Shown here: in pieces, positions 1 to 5,850 of the stretch
Layout: every line of letters begins with the position of its first letter
Position numbering within the stretch: the first letter of the stretch is position 1
NCBI GenBank assembly: GCA_003520205.1
Contig: DOVG01000237.1
Coordinates: 1-12,685, forward strand
Direction: 5' to 3'
Length of the DNA: 12,685 nucleotides
Source of the DNA: Lachnospiraceae bacterium
GTDB lineage: Bacteria > Bacillota > Clostridia > Lachnospirales > Lachnospiraceae
Program-made: the position numbers and the translations under genes
Notes under the pieces: generated by a model
Seen by the model: only the letters and a program-made list of their open reading frames with translations
The model's database searches: none
Told to the model about the DNA's origin: nothing

Positions 1-72
1 TCCATAAGAAATAAGCATAAAGAAAAAGTTTCGGTTCTGCAGGATATTCCGCTTAAAGAAGCTGATGATTAG
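1..72 (+). CDS. 3' end of an upstream gene (partial)
   Basis: Reading from base 1, 23 codons stay open to a TAG at 70-72. The peptide is charged, starts SIRNKHKEKV and ends in PLKEADD, which looks like an ordinary C-terminal tail. No family can be named from so little. The next gene starts 43 bases later with no terminator hairpin between, so the two could be co-transcribed. That this is coding at all is inferred from the open frame and the following ribosome binding site. Confidence 0.4.
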   Translation, partial: SIRNKHKEKVSVLQDIPLKEADD

Positions 73-115
73 AAGTGGGTGTAATAGTTGAATTTATTTA
101 ATTAAAGGGGATATT

Positions 116-1234
116 ATGTCAAAGAAACTTGGTTTTGGACTTATGAGACTTCCATCTCATGATCCATCTGATGCAGGAAAGATAGATATAGAGAAGACAT
201 GTCGTATGGTCGATATGTTTCTGGAAAGAGGATTTACATATTTTGATACAGCATGGATGTACTGTAATTTCAAGAGTGAAGATGCTGTAAAAGATATACT
301 TATGACAAGACATTCCAGAGACAGTTTTACCATTACAACAAAGCTTCACAGTGAATTCTTCCATTCAAAAGAAGATAGAGATAAAGTCTTTCAGGAGCAG
401 ATGAGAAAGACGGGAGCTGACTTTTTTGATTATTACTGGCTGCATGATGTCAATTCTCATTCAATTGAGATATATGATAAGTATGACTGCTGGAAATGGC
501 TTCAGGATAAGAAGATATCCGGAGCAGTAAGACATATAGGTTTTTCATATCATGATGGACCGGAGCTTCTGGATAAAGTGTTATATGAACATCCGGAGAT
601 GGAATATGTTCAGCTTCAGATCAATTATCTTGATTGGAACAGCGTGGCTATACGTTCCAGAGAATGTTATGAAGTTGCAACTAAGCATGGTAAGCCTGTT
701 ATAGTTATGGAACCTGTAAAGGGAGGCACTTTGGCTAATGTACCTGAAAGTGTAGAAAAGCTCTTCAAGGATTATAATCCTGAAGCATCTATACCTTCAT
801 GGGCAATCAGATTTGCAGCCAGTCTTGATAATGTATACATGGTTCTTAGTGGAATGAGTACACTGGAGCAGGTAGATGATAATACAGCATACATGTCTGA
901 TTTCAAACCGCTTAATGATGAGGAAAGAAATCTTATTGATAAGGCTGTCAAAGCGATAAATGCTACTATAGCTGTTCCATGTACGGGATGTGCTTATTGT
1001 GCGCCGGGTTGTCCAATGAATATTAATATTCCAAAATACTTCTCCTTATACAATGCGGATCTGCAGGAGGTAGAGGGAAAAGGATGGACACCTCAGGCTG
1101 AATATTATGATAATCTGACGAAGGAGTTTGGAAAGGCGAGTGAATGTATAGCTTGTGGACAATGCGAAGGCGTATGTCCTCAGCATCTGCCGATTATAGA
1201 TAATCTGAAGAAAGTTGCTGAATACTTCGAATAA
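116..1234 (+). CDS. Aldo/keto reductase with C-terminal ferredoxin-type 4Fe-4S domain
   Basis: A 372-residue cytosolic oxidoreductase. Residues 1 to about 270 form an aldo/keto reductase barrel. The catalytic tetrad is visible: Asp44 and Tyr49 in FDTAWMY, Lys76 in TTKL and His110 in WLHDV. The barrel motifs GFGLMRLP (6-13), IGFSYHD and VMEPVKGG are also present. The C-terminus adds two cysteine clusters, Cys289/292/295/299 and Cys344/347/350/354, each CxxCxxCxxxC, expected to hold two 4Fe-4S clusters. This is the well-known 'predicted oxidoreductase of the aldo/keto reductase family' (COG1453) common in anaerobes. Its substrate is not known, and electrons presumably pass between the clusters and a bound nicotinamide. 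The ATG at 116 is preceded by AAAGGGG at 104-110. The NYN gene starts 45 bases downstream with no terminator, so the two are probably one transcript. Confidence 0.93.
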   Translation: MSKKLGFGLMRLPSHDPSDAGKIDIEKTCRMVDMFLERGFTYFDTAWMYCNFKSEDAVKDILMTRHSRDSFTITTKLHSEFFHSKEDRDKVFQEQMRKTGADFFDYYWLHDVNSHSIEIYDKYDCWKWLQDKKISGAVRHIGFSYHDGPELLDKVLYEHPEMEYVQLQINYLDWNSVAIRSRECYEVATKHGKPVIVMEPVKGGTLANVPESVEKLFKDYNPEASIPSWAIRFAASLDNVYMVLSGMSTLEQVDDNTAYMSDFKPLNDEERNLIDKAVKAINATIAVPCTGCAYCAPGCPMNINIPKYFSLYNADLQEVEGKGWTPQAEYYDNLTKEFGKASECIACGQCEGVCPQHLPIIDNLKKVAEYFE

Positions 1235-1279
1235 GAATGAACACCTACTTAAGAAAGACTATGAAGAAAAGGAACGACT

Positions 1280-2233
1280 ATGGAAGACAAACGATATGCA
1301 GTTTTAATTGATTCAGATAACATATCATCGAAGTATATAGGCGTCATACTTGATGAGATGACAAAGTATGGAGTTGTTACATATAAGAGAATATATGGTG
1401 ACTGGACTTCGACTCAGGCAAACAAATGGAAGAAAGAACTGATGGAGAATTCTATCACGCCTATACAGCAGTTTAGAAATACTGTGGGTAAGAATGCCAC
1501 AGATTCTACGCTGATCATAGATGCTATGGATATTCTCTATACAGAAAGTGTAGATGGTTTTTGTATAGTGTCCAGTGATGGAGATTTTACCAGACTTGCC
1601 AGCAGACTGAGAGAGTCCGGTATGCATGTCATAGGAATGGGAGAGAATAAGACTCCACGTTCCTTCAGAGCGGCGTGTACAGTCTTTACAGATCTTGAGC
1701 TTCTGCTGGATCAGAGCGTAGATGATGCATCATCCAAGAATGAAGGAAAGTCCAAGCTTAAGAAGAAAGCGGAAAATGTGATCTCTCAGAAAATCATAGA
1801 GAATGATATAATAGAGATAATAACTGAAAATGATAATAAGGGCAGGGAGACAGGCCTTGGAGAGATAGGAAGCCGCCTCCAGAAGAAGTATTCTGATTTC
1901 GATGTCCGTAATTATGGATATAGTTCGCTTTCAACTTTTATCGATGAAACAGCTGCTTTTGATGTCAAGAAAAAGGAAAGTACAGTTTTTGTGGCACTTC
2001 ATTCTGATAAGGATATGAAGAAGAGAGTAAAGAAATTTGCTGTTGATGTGGTTGCAGAAGCTGGAACAAAGGGAATCGAGATGGGACAGCTTGGGCAGAA
2101 AATCCATGATGAATTTCCAAGTTTCAATGTTAAAGAATTTGGTTATGCTACGCTTTCCAAGTTTATATATGGTATAAAGGATCTGAAAGTTGAGACTTCC
2201 GGAAACAATAAAAAGATAGTTTACATAAGATAA
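1280..2233 (+). CDS. NYN-domain (LabA/DUF88-like) putative ribonuclease with two OST-HTH/LOTUS domains
   Basis: 317 residues in three parts. Residues 5-143 are a NYN (PIN-like) nuclease fold. The acidic residues expected to bind metal are present: Asp11/Asp13 in LIDSDN, Asp75 in ATDS, Asp81/Asp84 in IDAMD, and Asp100/Asp102 in VSSDGDF. A lysine-rich linker (145-170) follows. Two related winged-helix modules, about 171-240 and 248-317, share the pattern G-LG-(I/K)-(F/Y)-(D/N)V-(N/E)-(Y/F)GY-(S/A)-LS-FI, the OST-HTH/LOTUS signature. NYN nucleases cut RNA, and LOTUS domains bind structured RNA in animal germline proteins such as MARF1; the bacterial versions are little studied. The ATG follows AAAAGGA at 1267-1273. 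Domain identity is secure; RNase activity is inferred from family and conserved acids. A highly folded repeat element begins just past the stop. Confidence 0.9.
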   Translation: MEDKRYAVLIDSDNISSKYIGVILDEMTKYGVVTYKRIYGDWTSTQANKWKKELMENSITPIQQFRNTVGKNATDSTLIIDAMDILYTESVDGFCIVSSDGDFTRLASRLRESGMHVIGMGENKTPRSFRAACTVFTDLELLLDQSVDDASSKNEGKSKLKKKAENVISQKIIENDIIEIITENDNKGRETGLGEIGSRLQKKYSDFDVRNYGYSSLSTFIDETAAFDVKKKESTVFVALHSDKDMKKRVKKFAVDVVAEAGTKGIEMGQLGQKIHDEFPSFNVKEFGYATLSKFIYGIKDLKVETSGNNKKIVYIR

Positions 2234-2254
2234 TAAGCGTTTTGTGCGTTTATT

Positions 2255-2482
2255 GTTACTATTCACAGTTAACTCAAAAAGCATTCTTAAGTCCACATCG
2301 AATATGGCTTATTCTTAAGCAAGCTTAAATAAGCCTAATATTCGATGTTCTATTGCCTCCTTCGGAGGCACTGAATCATGCTTTTTGAGTTCCTGCTTCA
2401 CAGGTATCATGAGATAAGTAAACAAAAAAGTGCCTGCAAGCAGTCATTTTTGTTACTTATCTCATGAACTGTGAATAGTAAC
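2255..2482. repeat. Nested multi-arm inverted-repeat element (MITE-like or structured RNA)
   Basis: A 228-nt block built almost wholly of inverted repeats. The outer arms are perfect 16-mers, GTTACTATTCACAGTT (2255-2270) and its complement (2467-2482). Directly inside them is one perfect 14-bp stem (2271-2284 with 2378-2391). It encloses an 11-bp stem, 2295-2305 with 2338-2348, that continues inward as GGCTTAT/ATAAGCC, and a 7-bp hairpin with a TTC loop (2354-2370). Next comes a small CCTG/CAGG hairpin (2392-2404). A further perfect 15-bp stem, 2407-2421 with 2453-2467, closes the junction and extends inward by CAAAAA/TTTTTG. The arms abut with almost no spacer, giving a four-way-junction layout. 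TTTATT occurs at 2249-2254 and again at 2485-2490, a possible but unconvincing target duplication. No coding frame of note is inside. Either a small non-autonomous mobile element or a structured RNA would fit. Confidence 0.8.
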
Positions 2483-2520
2483 CTTTTATTAAAAAAATTG
2501 TGCAAATTTGATATTTTTTG

Positions 2521-2549
2521 TTGCCAAAATTATTAATATATGTTAAAAT
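2521..2549 (+). promoter_or_regulatory. Sigma-A promoter for candidate small RNA
   Basis: TTGCCA at 2521-2526, a 17-base spacer, and TAAAAT at 2544-2549 with an extended -10 TG at 2541-2542. The predicted start is near 2556. It lies just after the palindromic element and about 50 bases ahead of a strong hairpin, so the product would be a short transcript unless it reads through into murI. Confidence 0.45.
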
Positions 2550-2555
2550 TACCTC

Positions 2556-2640
2556 AATAAGAAATAGAAATTTTTAGTGTTTATCATAATTTTTCCTCCA
2601 AAAGTCCGGAAGTCAAGTGGGGTATGACTTCCGGGCTTTT
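2556..2640 (+). ncRNA. Candidate small RNA ending in an intrinsic terminator
   Basis: Inferred transcript of about 85 nt from the promoter at 2521-2549 to the hairpin at 2600-2640. The 5' half is A/U-rich and unstructured. Just before the hairpin it carries UUUUUCCUCC (2590-2599), an exact anti-Shine-Dalgarno core, which is the kind of seed small RNAs use on target start sites. There is no open frame with a ribosome binding site on this strand. It could instead be an attenuated leader of murI, or mere spacer. On the opposite strand the same bases read GGAGG, seven bases, then ATG and a 12-codon frame, so the direction of any function is open. Confidence 0.3.
2600..2640 (+). terminator. Intrinsic terminator upstream of murI
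   Basis: AAAAGTCCGGAAGTCA (2600-2615) pairs with TGACTTCCGGGCTTTT (2625-2640) over 16 bp with a single G-U, around the loop AGTGGGGTA. The T-run is four bases long, then A, C and more T. The hairpin begins with four A on the other strand too, so it may also work leftward. Confidence 0.6.
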
Positions 2641-2642
2641 AC

Positions 2643-2670
2643 TTGTTAAAAGTTAGTTACTTTTTATATA
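2643..2670 (+). promoter_or_regulatory. Probable promoter of murI
   Basis: TTGTTA at 2643-2648, a 16-base spacer, and TATATA at 2665-2670, giving a start near 2677 and a leader of about 25 nt. It lies immediately after the terminator hairpin, which supports independent transcription of murI. Confidence 0.45.
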
Positions 2671-2701
2671 AGACAGCTGAGGATTCATAAGTGGAGATAA
2701 A

Positions 2702-3496
2702 ATGAAGATAGGAATATTTGATTCGGGAATAGGTGGAATTTCTGTATTAAACGAAGCATTTCACAGACTGCCTGACCAGGAGTATATTTTTTATGCTGAT
2801 GTGGACCATGTGCCATATGGAATGAAAACATCGGAACAAATAATAGAATACGCAGATGATATTACTTCATTTCTTGTAAGTCAGGGAGCGGATGTAATAC
2901 TTATAGCCTGTAATACTGCAACGGCTGTAGCTGCTGATTATCTGCGCAGTAAGAATAGTGTTCCCATCATAGGGATGGAACCGGCTGTAAAACCAGCGAT
3001 AGAAGGATCAGAGGATGGAAGAGTTCTGGTTATGGCTACGCCTGTTACCATACGTGAGAATAAGCTTCATTCCCTTCTTGAAAGAGTGGATACACAGCAT
3101 AGGGTGGATCTTCTGCCGATGCCCGGTCTCGTAAGATTTGCTGAAGATGAGGTTTTTGATGGAGAAAAGGTAGATACATATATCGAGGAACAGGTAGCCG
3201 TATATGATAAAGAAAACTATACGGAGATAGTTCTGGGCTGTACGCATTTTAATTATTTCAAGCCTGCTCTTTATAAAGCCTTTGGAGAAGGCATACAGCT
3301 GATTGACGGTAATCAGGGAACAGTAAAGCATCTTGCTGAAGTTTTGGGACTGGAAGAAAATCCTGTAGACGAAATAGATATAGAGAATGTAAATCGCAGG
3401 ACAACCTATCTTGGTTCAGGTCGTCCTGCAAATAAGGGAGAATTTGAAAAAATATTAAGACTTCATAAACGACTGGAATATGTCAGAGATTTATGA
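2702..3496 (+). CDS. murI: Glutamate racemase
   Basis: 264 residues, the usual length. MurI interconverts L- and D-glutamate without a cofactor and supplies D-Glu for peptidoglycan precursors in the cytosol. Family motifs: FDSGIGG at 6-12 (Asp7/Ser8), PYG at 38-40, the first catalytic cysteine Cys70 in ACNTAT, and the second, Cys180, in GCTHF with His182. After GCTH the typical YPLL is replaced by FNYF, a mild divergence that leaves the catalytic pair intact. The ATG at 2702 follows GTGGAG at 2691-2696. The gene has its own likely promoter at 2643-2670. Its stop overlaps the 3' end of the convergent pseudogene by six bases, with no terminator visible between them. The neighbours are unrelated to cell-wall synthesis. 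Aspartate racemase is the main alternative; the FDSGIGG and PYG motifs favour MurI. Confidence 0.94.
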   Translation: MKIGIFDSGIGGISVLNEAFHRLPDQEYIFYADVDHVPYGMKTSEQIIEYADDITSFLVSQGADVILIACNTATAVAADYLRSKNSVPIIGMEPAVKPAIEGSEDGRVLVMATPVTIRENKLHSLLERVDTQHRVDLLPMPGLVRFAEDEVFDGEKVDTYIEEQVAVYDKENYTEIVLGCTHFNYFKPALYKAFGEGIQLIDGNQGTVKHLAEVLGLEENPVDEIDIENVNRRTTYLGSGRPANKGEFEKILRLHKRLEYVRDL

Positions 3497-4036
3497 TGTA
3501 TGCTTCACACGCTCTCTGATATATAGGAAAAGTCCCGCTATAAACATTATACTTCCGAATATCAGAAGGTATATCTGATATCTGGAGGAGTTACCGGCTA
3601 TATCAAAGATTCCTTTCAGGAGAGAGCTTACCGTTAAGGCAGCTACTCCTGAATTATATATATTGAGTGTCAGTCTCCCGGGGGCTCTTTTCTCTAACTG
3701 TTTTTCGATGATTCTTGTGGGGATAAAACCAAGTATCAAAGGCCATAAAAAGAGAAAAGACATTTCGCTTATCTTATTACCATTTGTTGTAGTTCCATTT
3801 TCTACAAGTCCTGGACCGAACGAGTAGATCTGCACTGCGCCTTTATCCTTAAGTGCATCAGCAGTTATATCACCTTCTTTGATTATTTCCATCGTACCAT
3901 CTTCATAAACCACAAGGTCCTCTGAATCATTTCCAGATGATACATTACGGTATAGATAAGAGTTTCTCATTACATAACCACTATCCCTGAATCCATAATA
4001 GTCACCGTTTATTGCGAGAATAGCATTTTTAATGAA
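3491..4036 (-). pseudogene. Phosphodiester glycosidase (NAGPA family) fragment joined to a membrane-protein tail
   Basis: The frame is open from 4036 down to the stop at 3491. From about 4030 it reads NAILAINGDYYGFRDSGYV, then MRNSYLYR, LVVYEDGTMEII and QIYSFGPGLVENG. That is the core of the NAGPA/DUF2233 phosphodiester glycosidase family seen with exopolysaccharide genes in clostridia. The fragment starts abruptly without the roughly 150 residues normally ahead of it, and stops matching after VENG (about 3795). It then runs in frame into an unrelated stretch of about 95 residues with two or three hydrophobic spans (FLFLWPLILGFIPTRII and YQIYLLIFGSIMFIAGLFLYI) that I cannot assign. An ATG at 3970 lies inside the conserved core and has no good ribosome binding site, so I treat this as a relic, not a 159-residue gene. 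Family match is from memory of the motif. Confidence 0.7.
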
Positions 4037-4101
4037 TTAACTAAGTTTATTATTTTAACCGAAGGTTCGAGAGCCGGTATTATAATTGTTTCATTTCTCA
4101 T
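4009..4101 (-). pseudogene. 5' fragment of a family-2 glycosyltransferase, truncated after 25 codons
   Basis: An ATG at 4101-4099 has an excellent ribosome binding site (AAAGGCGG, about 4109-4116 on the other strand, seven-base spacing) and starts the 30-codon frame MRNETIIIPALEPSVKIINL and on to NSLK. The IIIPALEP start followed by a V-K-I-x-x-L helix is how many clostridial GT2 glycosyltransferases begin, just before the nucleotide-sugar fold. After NSLK the frame passes into the neighbouring glycosidase relic in the wrong register and stops after five more codons (MLFSQ). The switch falls in an A5 run at about 4026-4030. An initiation region kept intact while the gene body is missing points to a deletion joining two once-separate genes. 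GT2 assignment rests on about 25 residues and is moderate. Confidence 0.55.
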
Positions 4102-4237
4102 TGAATCACCGCCTTTCTAAATTACTGTCAGTATAAAAGTGAAAGCTTAAACCAATCTTAAAAAATAAAAAATGAAAAATTTGTAATTCAAATAAAATAT
4201 TTATAAGAGGGTGAAATAACAAGAGGCATATTATCAT

Positions 4238-4266
4238 TTGATTAGTTCGAATATCTATTGTAAAAT
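4238..4266 (+). promoter_or_regulatory. Promoter region of thiG
   Basis: TTGATT at 4238-4243, a 17-base spacer, and TAAAAT at 4261-4266, predicting a start near 4273 and a leader of about 50 nt. A second candidate lies downstream, TTGACG (4279-4284), 16 bases, TATATT (4301-4306), but its start would fall on the ribosome binding site, so the upstream one is preferred. I see no thiamine-pyrophosphate riboswitch motifs in the leader. The rest of 4102-4237 is AT-rich and shows nothing else. Confidence 0.45.
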
Positions 4267-4324
4267 GGTAGTGCTTCTTTGACGTATTGTCATAGAAGAA
4301 TATATTGATTTGGAGTTATTCGAA

Positions 4325-5065
4325 ATGATTAATGATACACTTAAGATAGGAAATGAAGAATTTACTAACAGATTCTTTATAGGTTCTGGAAAGACCGCGA
4401 GATATACTAAGGAGCTGATCAGTTCGGCTGTTAATGATGCCGGAGTAGAACTGATATCAGTAGCGATAAAAACACTGGATACAGAGGATGATCCTCTAAA
4501 AATGATTCCGGATGGAGTAAAAGTTCTGCCGAATACTCTTGGAGCCACAACCGCTGAGGAGGCGGTTCAGATGGCGAAGGAAGCGAGAAACAGAGGACTT
4601 GGGGATATGATTAAGATTGAGATAATGAATGATTCAAAGTATCTTCTTCCGGATAATAATGAGACTATCAAGGCCACATCGCAGCTGGCAGAAAATGGAT
4701 TTACTGTAATTCCTTACATATATCCAAGTCTGCCTATTTGCAAGCTTCTAAGAGATGCCGGAGCAGCGGCAATCATGCCACTTGCCTCTACCAGTGGCTC
4801 CAATAAGGGACTTGCAACGAGAGACTTCATACAGGTACTTCTTCAGGAGATAAACCTTCCAATAATAGTTGATGCCGGTATAGGCAGACCTTCACAGGCT
4901 TGTGAAGCTATGGAAATAGGATGTGCAGCTGTTATGGCAAATACAGCTCTTGCCAGTGCGGCAAATCAGCATCTTATGGCAAATGCATTCAAGTATGCAA
5001 TTATGGCAGGAAGAGAAGCTTATCTCTCGGGAAGTGAGCTTCAGTCGGAGAATGTTATCTTATAG
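4325..5065 (+). CDS. thiG: Thiazole synthase ThiG
   Basis: 246 residues counted from the ATG at 4325. ThiG condenses deoxyxylulose phosphate, dehydroglycine and the ThiS thiocarboxylate to make the thiazole phosphate of thiamine. The (beta/alpha)8 pattern is clear: FIGSGK (18-23), LPNTLGATTAEEA, Lys97 in MIKIEI (the Schiff-base lysine) with the conserved Glu99, CKLLRDAGAAAIMPLAS with GSNKGL, IVDAGIG carrying the conserved Asp, and AVMANTA. I chose ATG 4325 because TTGGAG at 4310-4315 is spaced nine bases from it; a TTG at 4310 would add five residues but lacks a ribosome binding site. No thiS, thiF or thiH lies alongside, so the gene stands alone here. The stop overlaps the convergent rhomboid gene by six bases. 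Confidence 0.93.
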   Translation: MINDTLKIGNEEFTNRFFIGSGKTARYTKELISSAVNDAGVELISVAIKTLDTEDDPLKMIPDGVKVLPNTLGATTAEEAVQMAKEARNRGLGDMIKIEIMNDSKYLLPDNNETIKATSQLAENGFTVIPYIYPSLPICKLLRDAGAAAIMPLASTSGSNKGLATRDFIQVLLQEINLPIIVDAGIGRPSQACEAMEIGCAAVMANTALASAANQHLMANAFKYAIMAGREAYLSGSELQSENVIL

Positions 5066-5686
5066 ATTATCTTCCATGTAGATGTCAGCTCCACGAAAAG
5101 ATATCAGATACATGATAAGGGCTATTATGAATCCGCCTATAAGACCACCTAAGTGTGCATAGACAGCGATATTAGACTTACCGAATCCGGGAAGCAGAAC
5201 CATGACCAGGGCAAATATGATCCTTGGTAGTGGAAAGGCTCTTCGGGTTCTTTTATCTATAGCCAGTATTATCATGGCACCAAGTAGACCACAGATAGCA
5301 CCGGAGGCTCCGGCAGCTACGGGATAGGTTCCACTCAGTATGTCTGAAGCGACTGATAGTAAACTTCCGGCAAGACCGGATAATACATAGATGATGGTAT
5401 AGCGGACACGACCGAAGTAGGCTTCGACATATTGCCCCATGGCAATAAGAGCTATACAGTTACTGACCAGATGGTTTATACCAAAGTGCAGAAACATAGC
5501 AGTAAATAATCGATAGTACTCGTGCTTTTCGAGTATATATGGTGTATATGCACCTCCAAGTTTTAGTATGGTATCGACATCATTTTCATCACCAACTATA
5601 ATTTCTATGAAGAATACTAAAACAATTATTCCGAGTAGAATAAATGTTACTATAGGTGTAAATGCCTGGCTGCGTTCTTCTTCCAT
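5060..5686 (-). CDS. Rhomboid family intramembrane serine protease
   Basis: 208 residues, a six-helix rhomboid core. The cytosolic N-terminus (MEEERSQAFTP) is followed by the first membrane span (12-31), a loop with YYRLFTAMFLHFGINHLVSN holding the HxxxN oxyanion residues His72 and Asn76, the nucleophile Ser128 in GASGA, and the catalytic base His178 in AHLGGLIGG. All catalytic residues are in place, so it is probably an active membrane protease; substrates are unknown. The ATG follows AAGGAGG (5691-5697 on the complementary strand) at a good distance. It converges on thiG with overlapping ends and diverges from map. A second rhomboid of different sequence is encoded at 10586-11158. Confidence 0.93.
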   Translation of the reverse strand: MEEERSQAFTPIVTFILLGIIVLVFFIEIIVGDENDVDTILKLGGAYTPYILEKHEYYRLFTAMFLHFGINHLVSNCIALIAMGQYVEAYFGRVRYTIIYVLSGLAGSLLSVASDILSGTYPVAAGASGAICGLLGAMIILAIDKRTRRAFPLPRIIFALVMVLLPGFGKSNIAVYAHLGGLIGGFIIALIMYLISFRGADIYMEDNL

Positions 5687-5724
5687 GATTCCTCCTTCTG
5701 GAAGTGTAAATAGTCAAATACGGG

Positions 5725-5753
5725 TTGACATATCTGTGTTAGTAAGATATATT
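5725..5753 (+). promoter_or_regulatory. Strong sigma-A promoter of map
   Basis: TTGACA at 5725-5730, exactly 17 bases, then TATATT at 5748-5753, one base off consensus. The predicted start is near 5760, giving a leader of about 90 nt. A weaker candidate, TTGACA at 5795-5800 with CATAAA at 5818-5823, lies inside this leader and could give a shorter transcript. Confidence 0.65.
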
Positions 5754-5767
5754 TAACAGTTGTTAAA
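5752..5767. promoter_or_regulatory. Operator-like palindrome at the map start point
   Basis: TTTAACAGTTGTTAAA, a perfect 7-2-7 inverted repeat overlapping the -10 box and the predicted start point. This position suits a repressor that blocks polymerase. A second imperfectly related palindrome, TGTCAAA (5782-5788) and TTTGACA (5794-5800), lies 15 bases downstream. The binding protein is unknown. Confidence 0.4.
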
Positions 5768-5850
5768 GATTGGTTTTATGGTGTCAAAGGATTTTTGACA
5801 TCTGCATCATATTTTATCATAAATTAAGTATAGTAGAAAGAGGTATCAAA

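Noticed and set aside
2234..2701. A CRISPR array or tRNA gene in the long intergenic region
   Set aside because: The repeats are inverted and nested, with no regular direct repeat and spacer pattern, and no cloverleaf with a T-arm GTTC motif is visible.
3491..3970. A 159-residue novel membrane protein
   Set aside because: The conserved glycosidase sequence continues upstream of the ATG at 3970 in the same frame, so the ATG is internal to a truncated domain and the frame is better read as a relic.
4310..4324. TTG start for thiG at 4310
   Set aside because: The bases TTGGAG there form the ribosome binding site for the ATG at 4325, and nothing upstream would serve the TTG.
4102..4324. TPP riboswitch ahead of thiG
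   Set aside because: The conserved CUGAGA- and ACCUGA-type blocks are not there, and the leader is too short and AT-rich.
5568..5756. Small plus-strand gene opposite the start of the first rhomboid
   Set aside because: It overlaps the rhomboid N-terminus and the map promoter, is serine/isoleucine-rich shadow sequence, and lacks a ribosome binding site.
5770..5850. A 27-codon N-terminal extension of methionine aminopeptidase
   Set aside because: It is a hydrophobic peptide unlike the family, overlaps a promoter-like region, and has no ribosome binding site; the GTG at 5851 has a good one and starts directly before the SEC-C motif.
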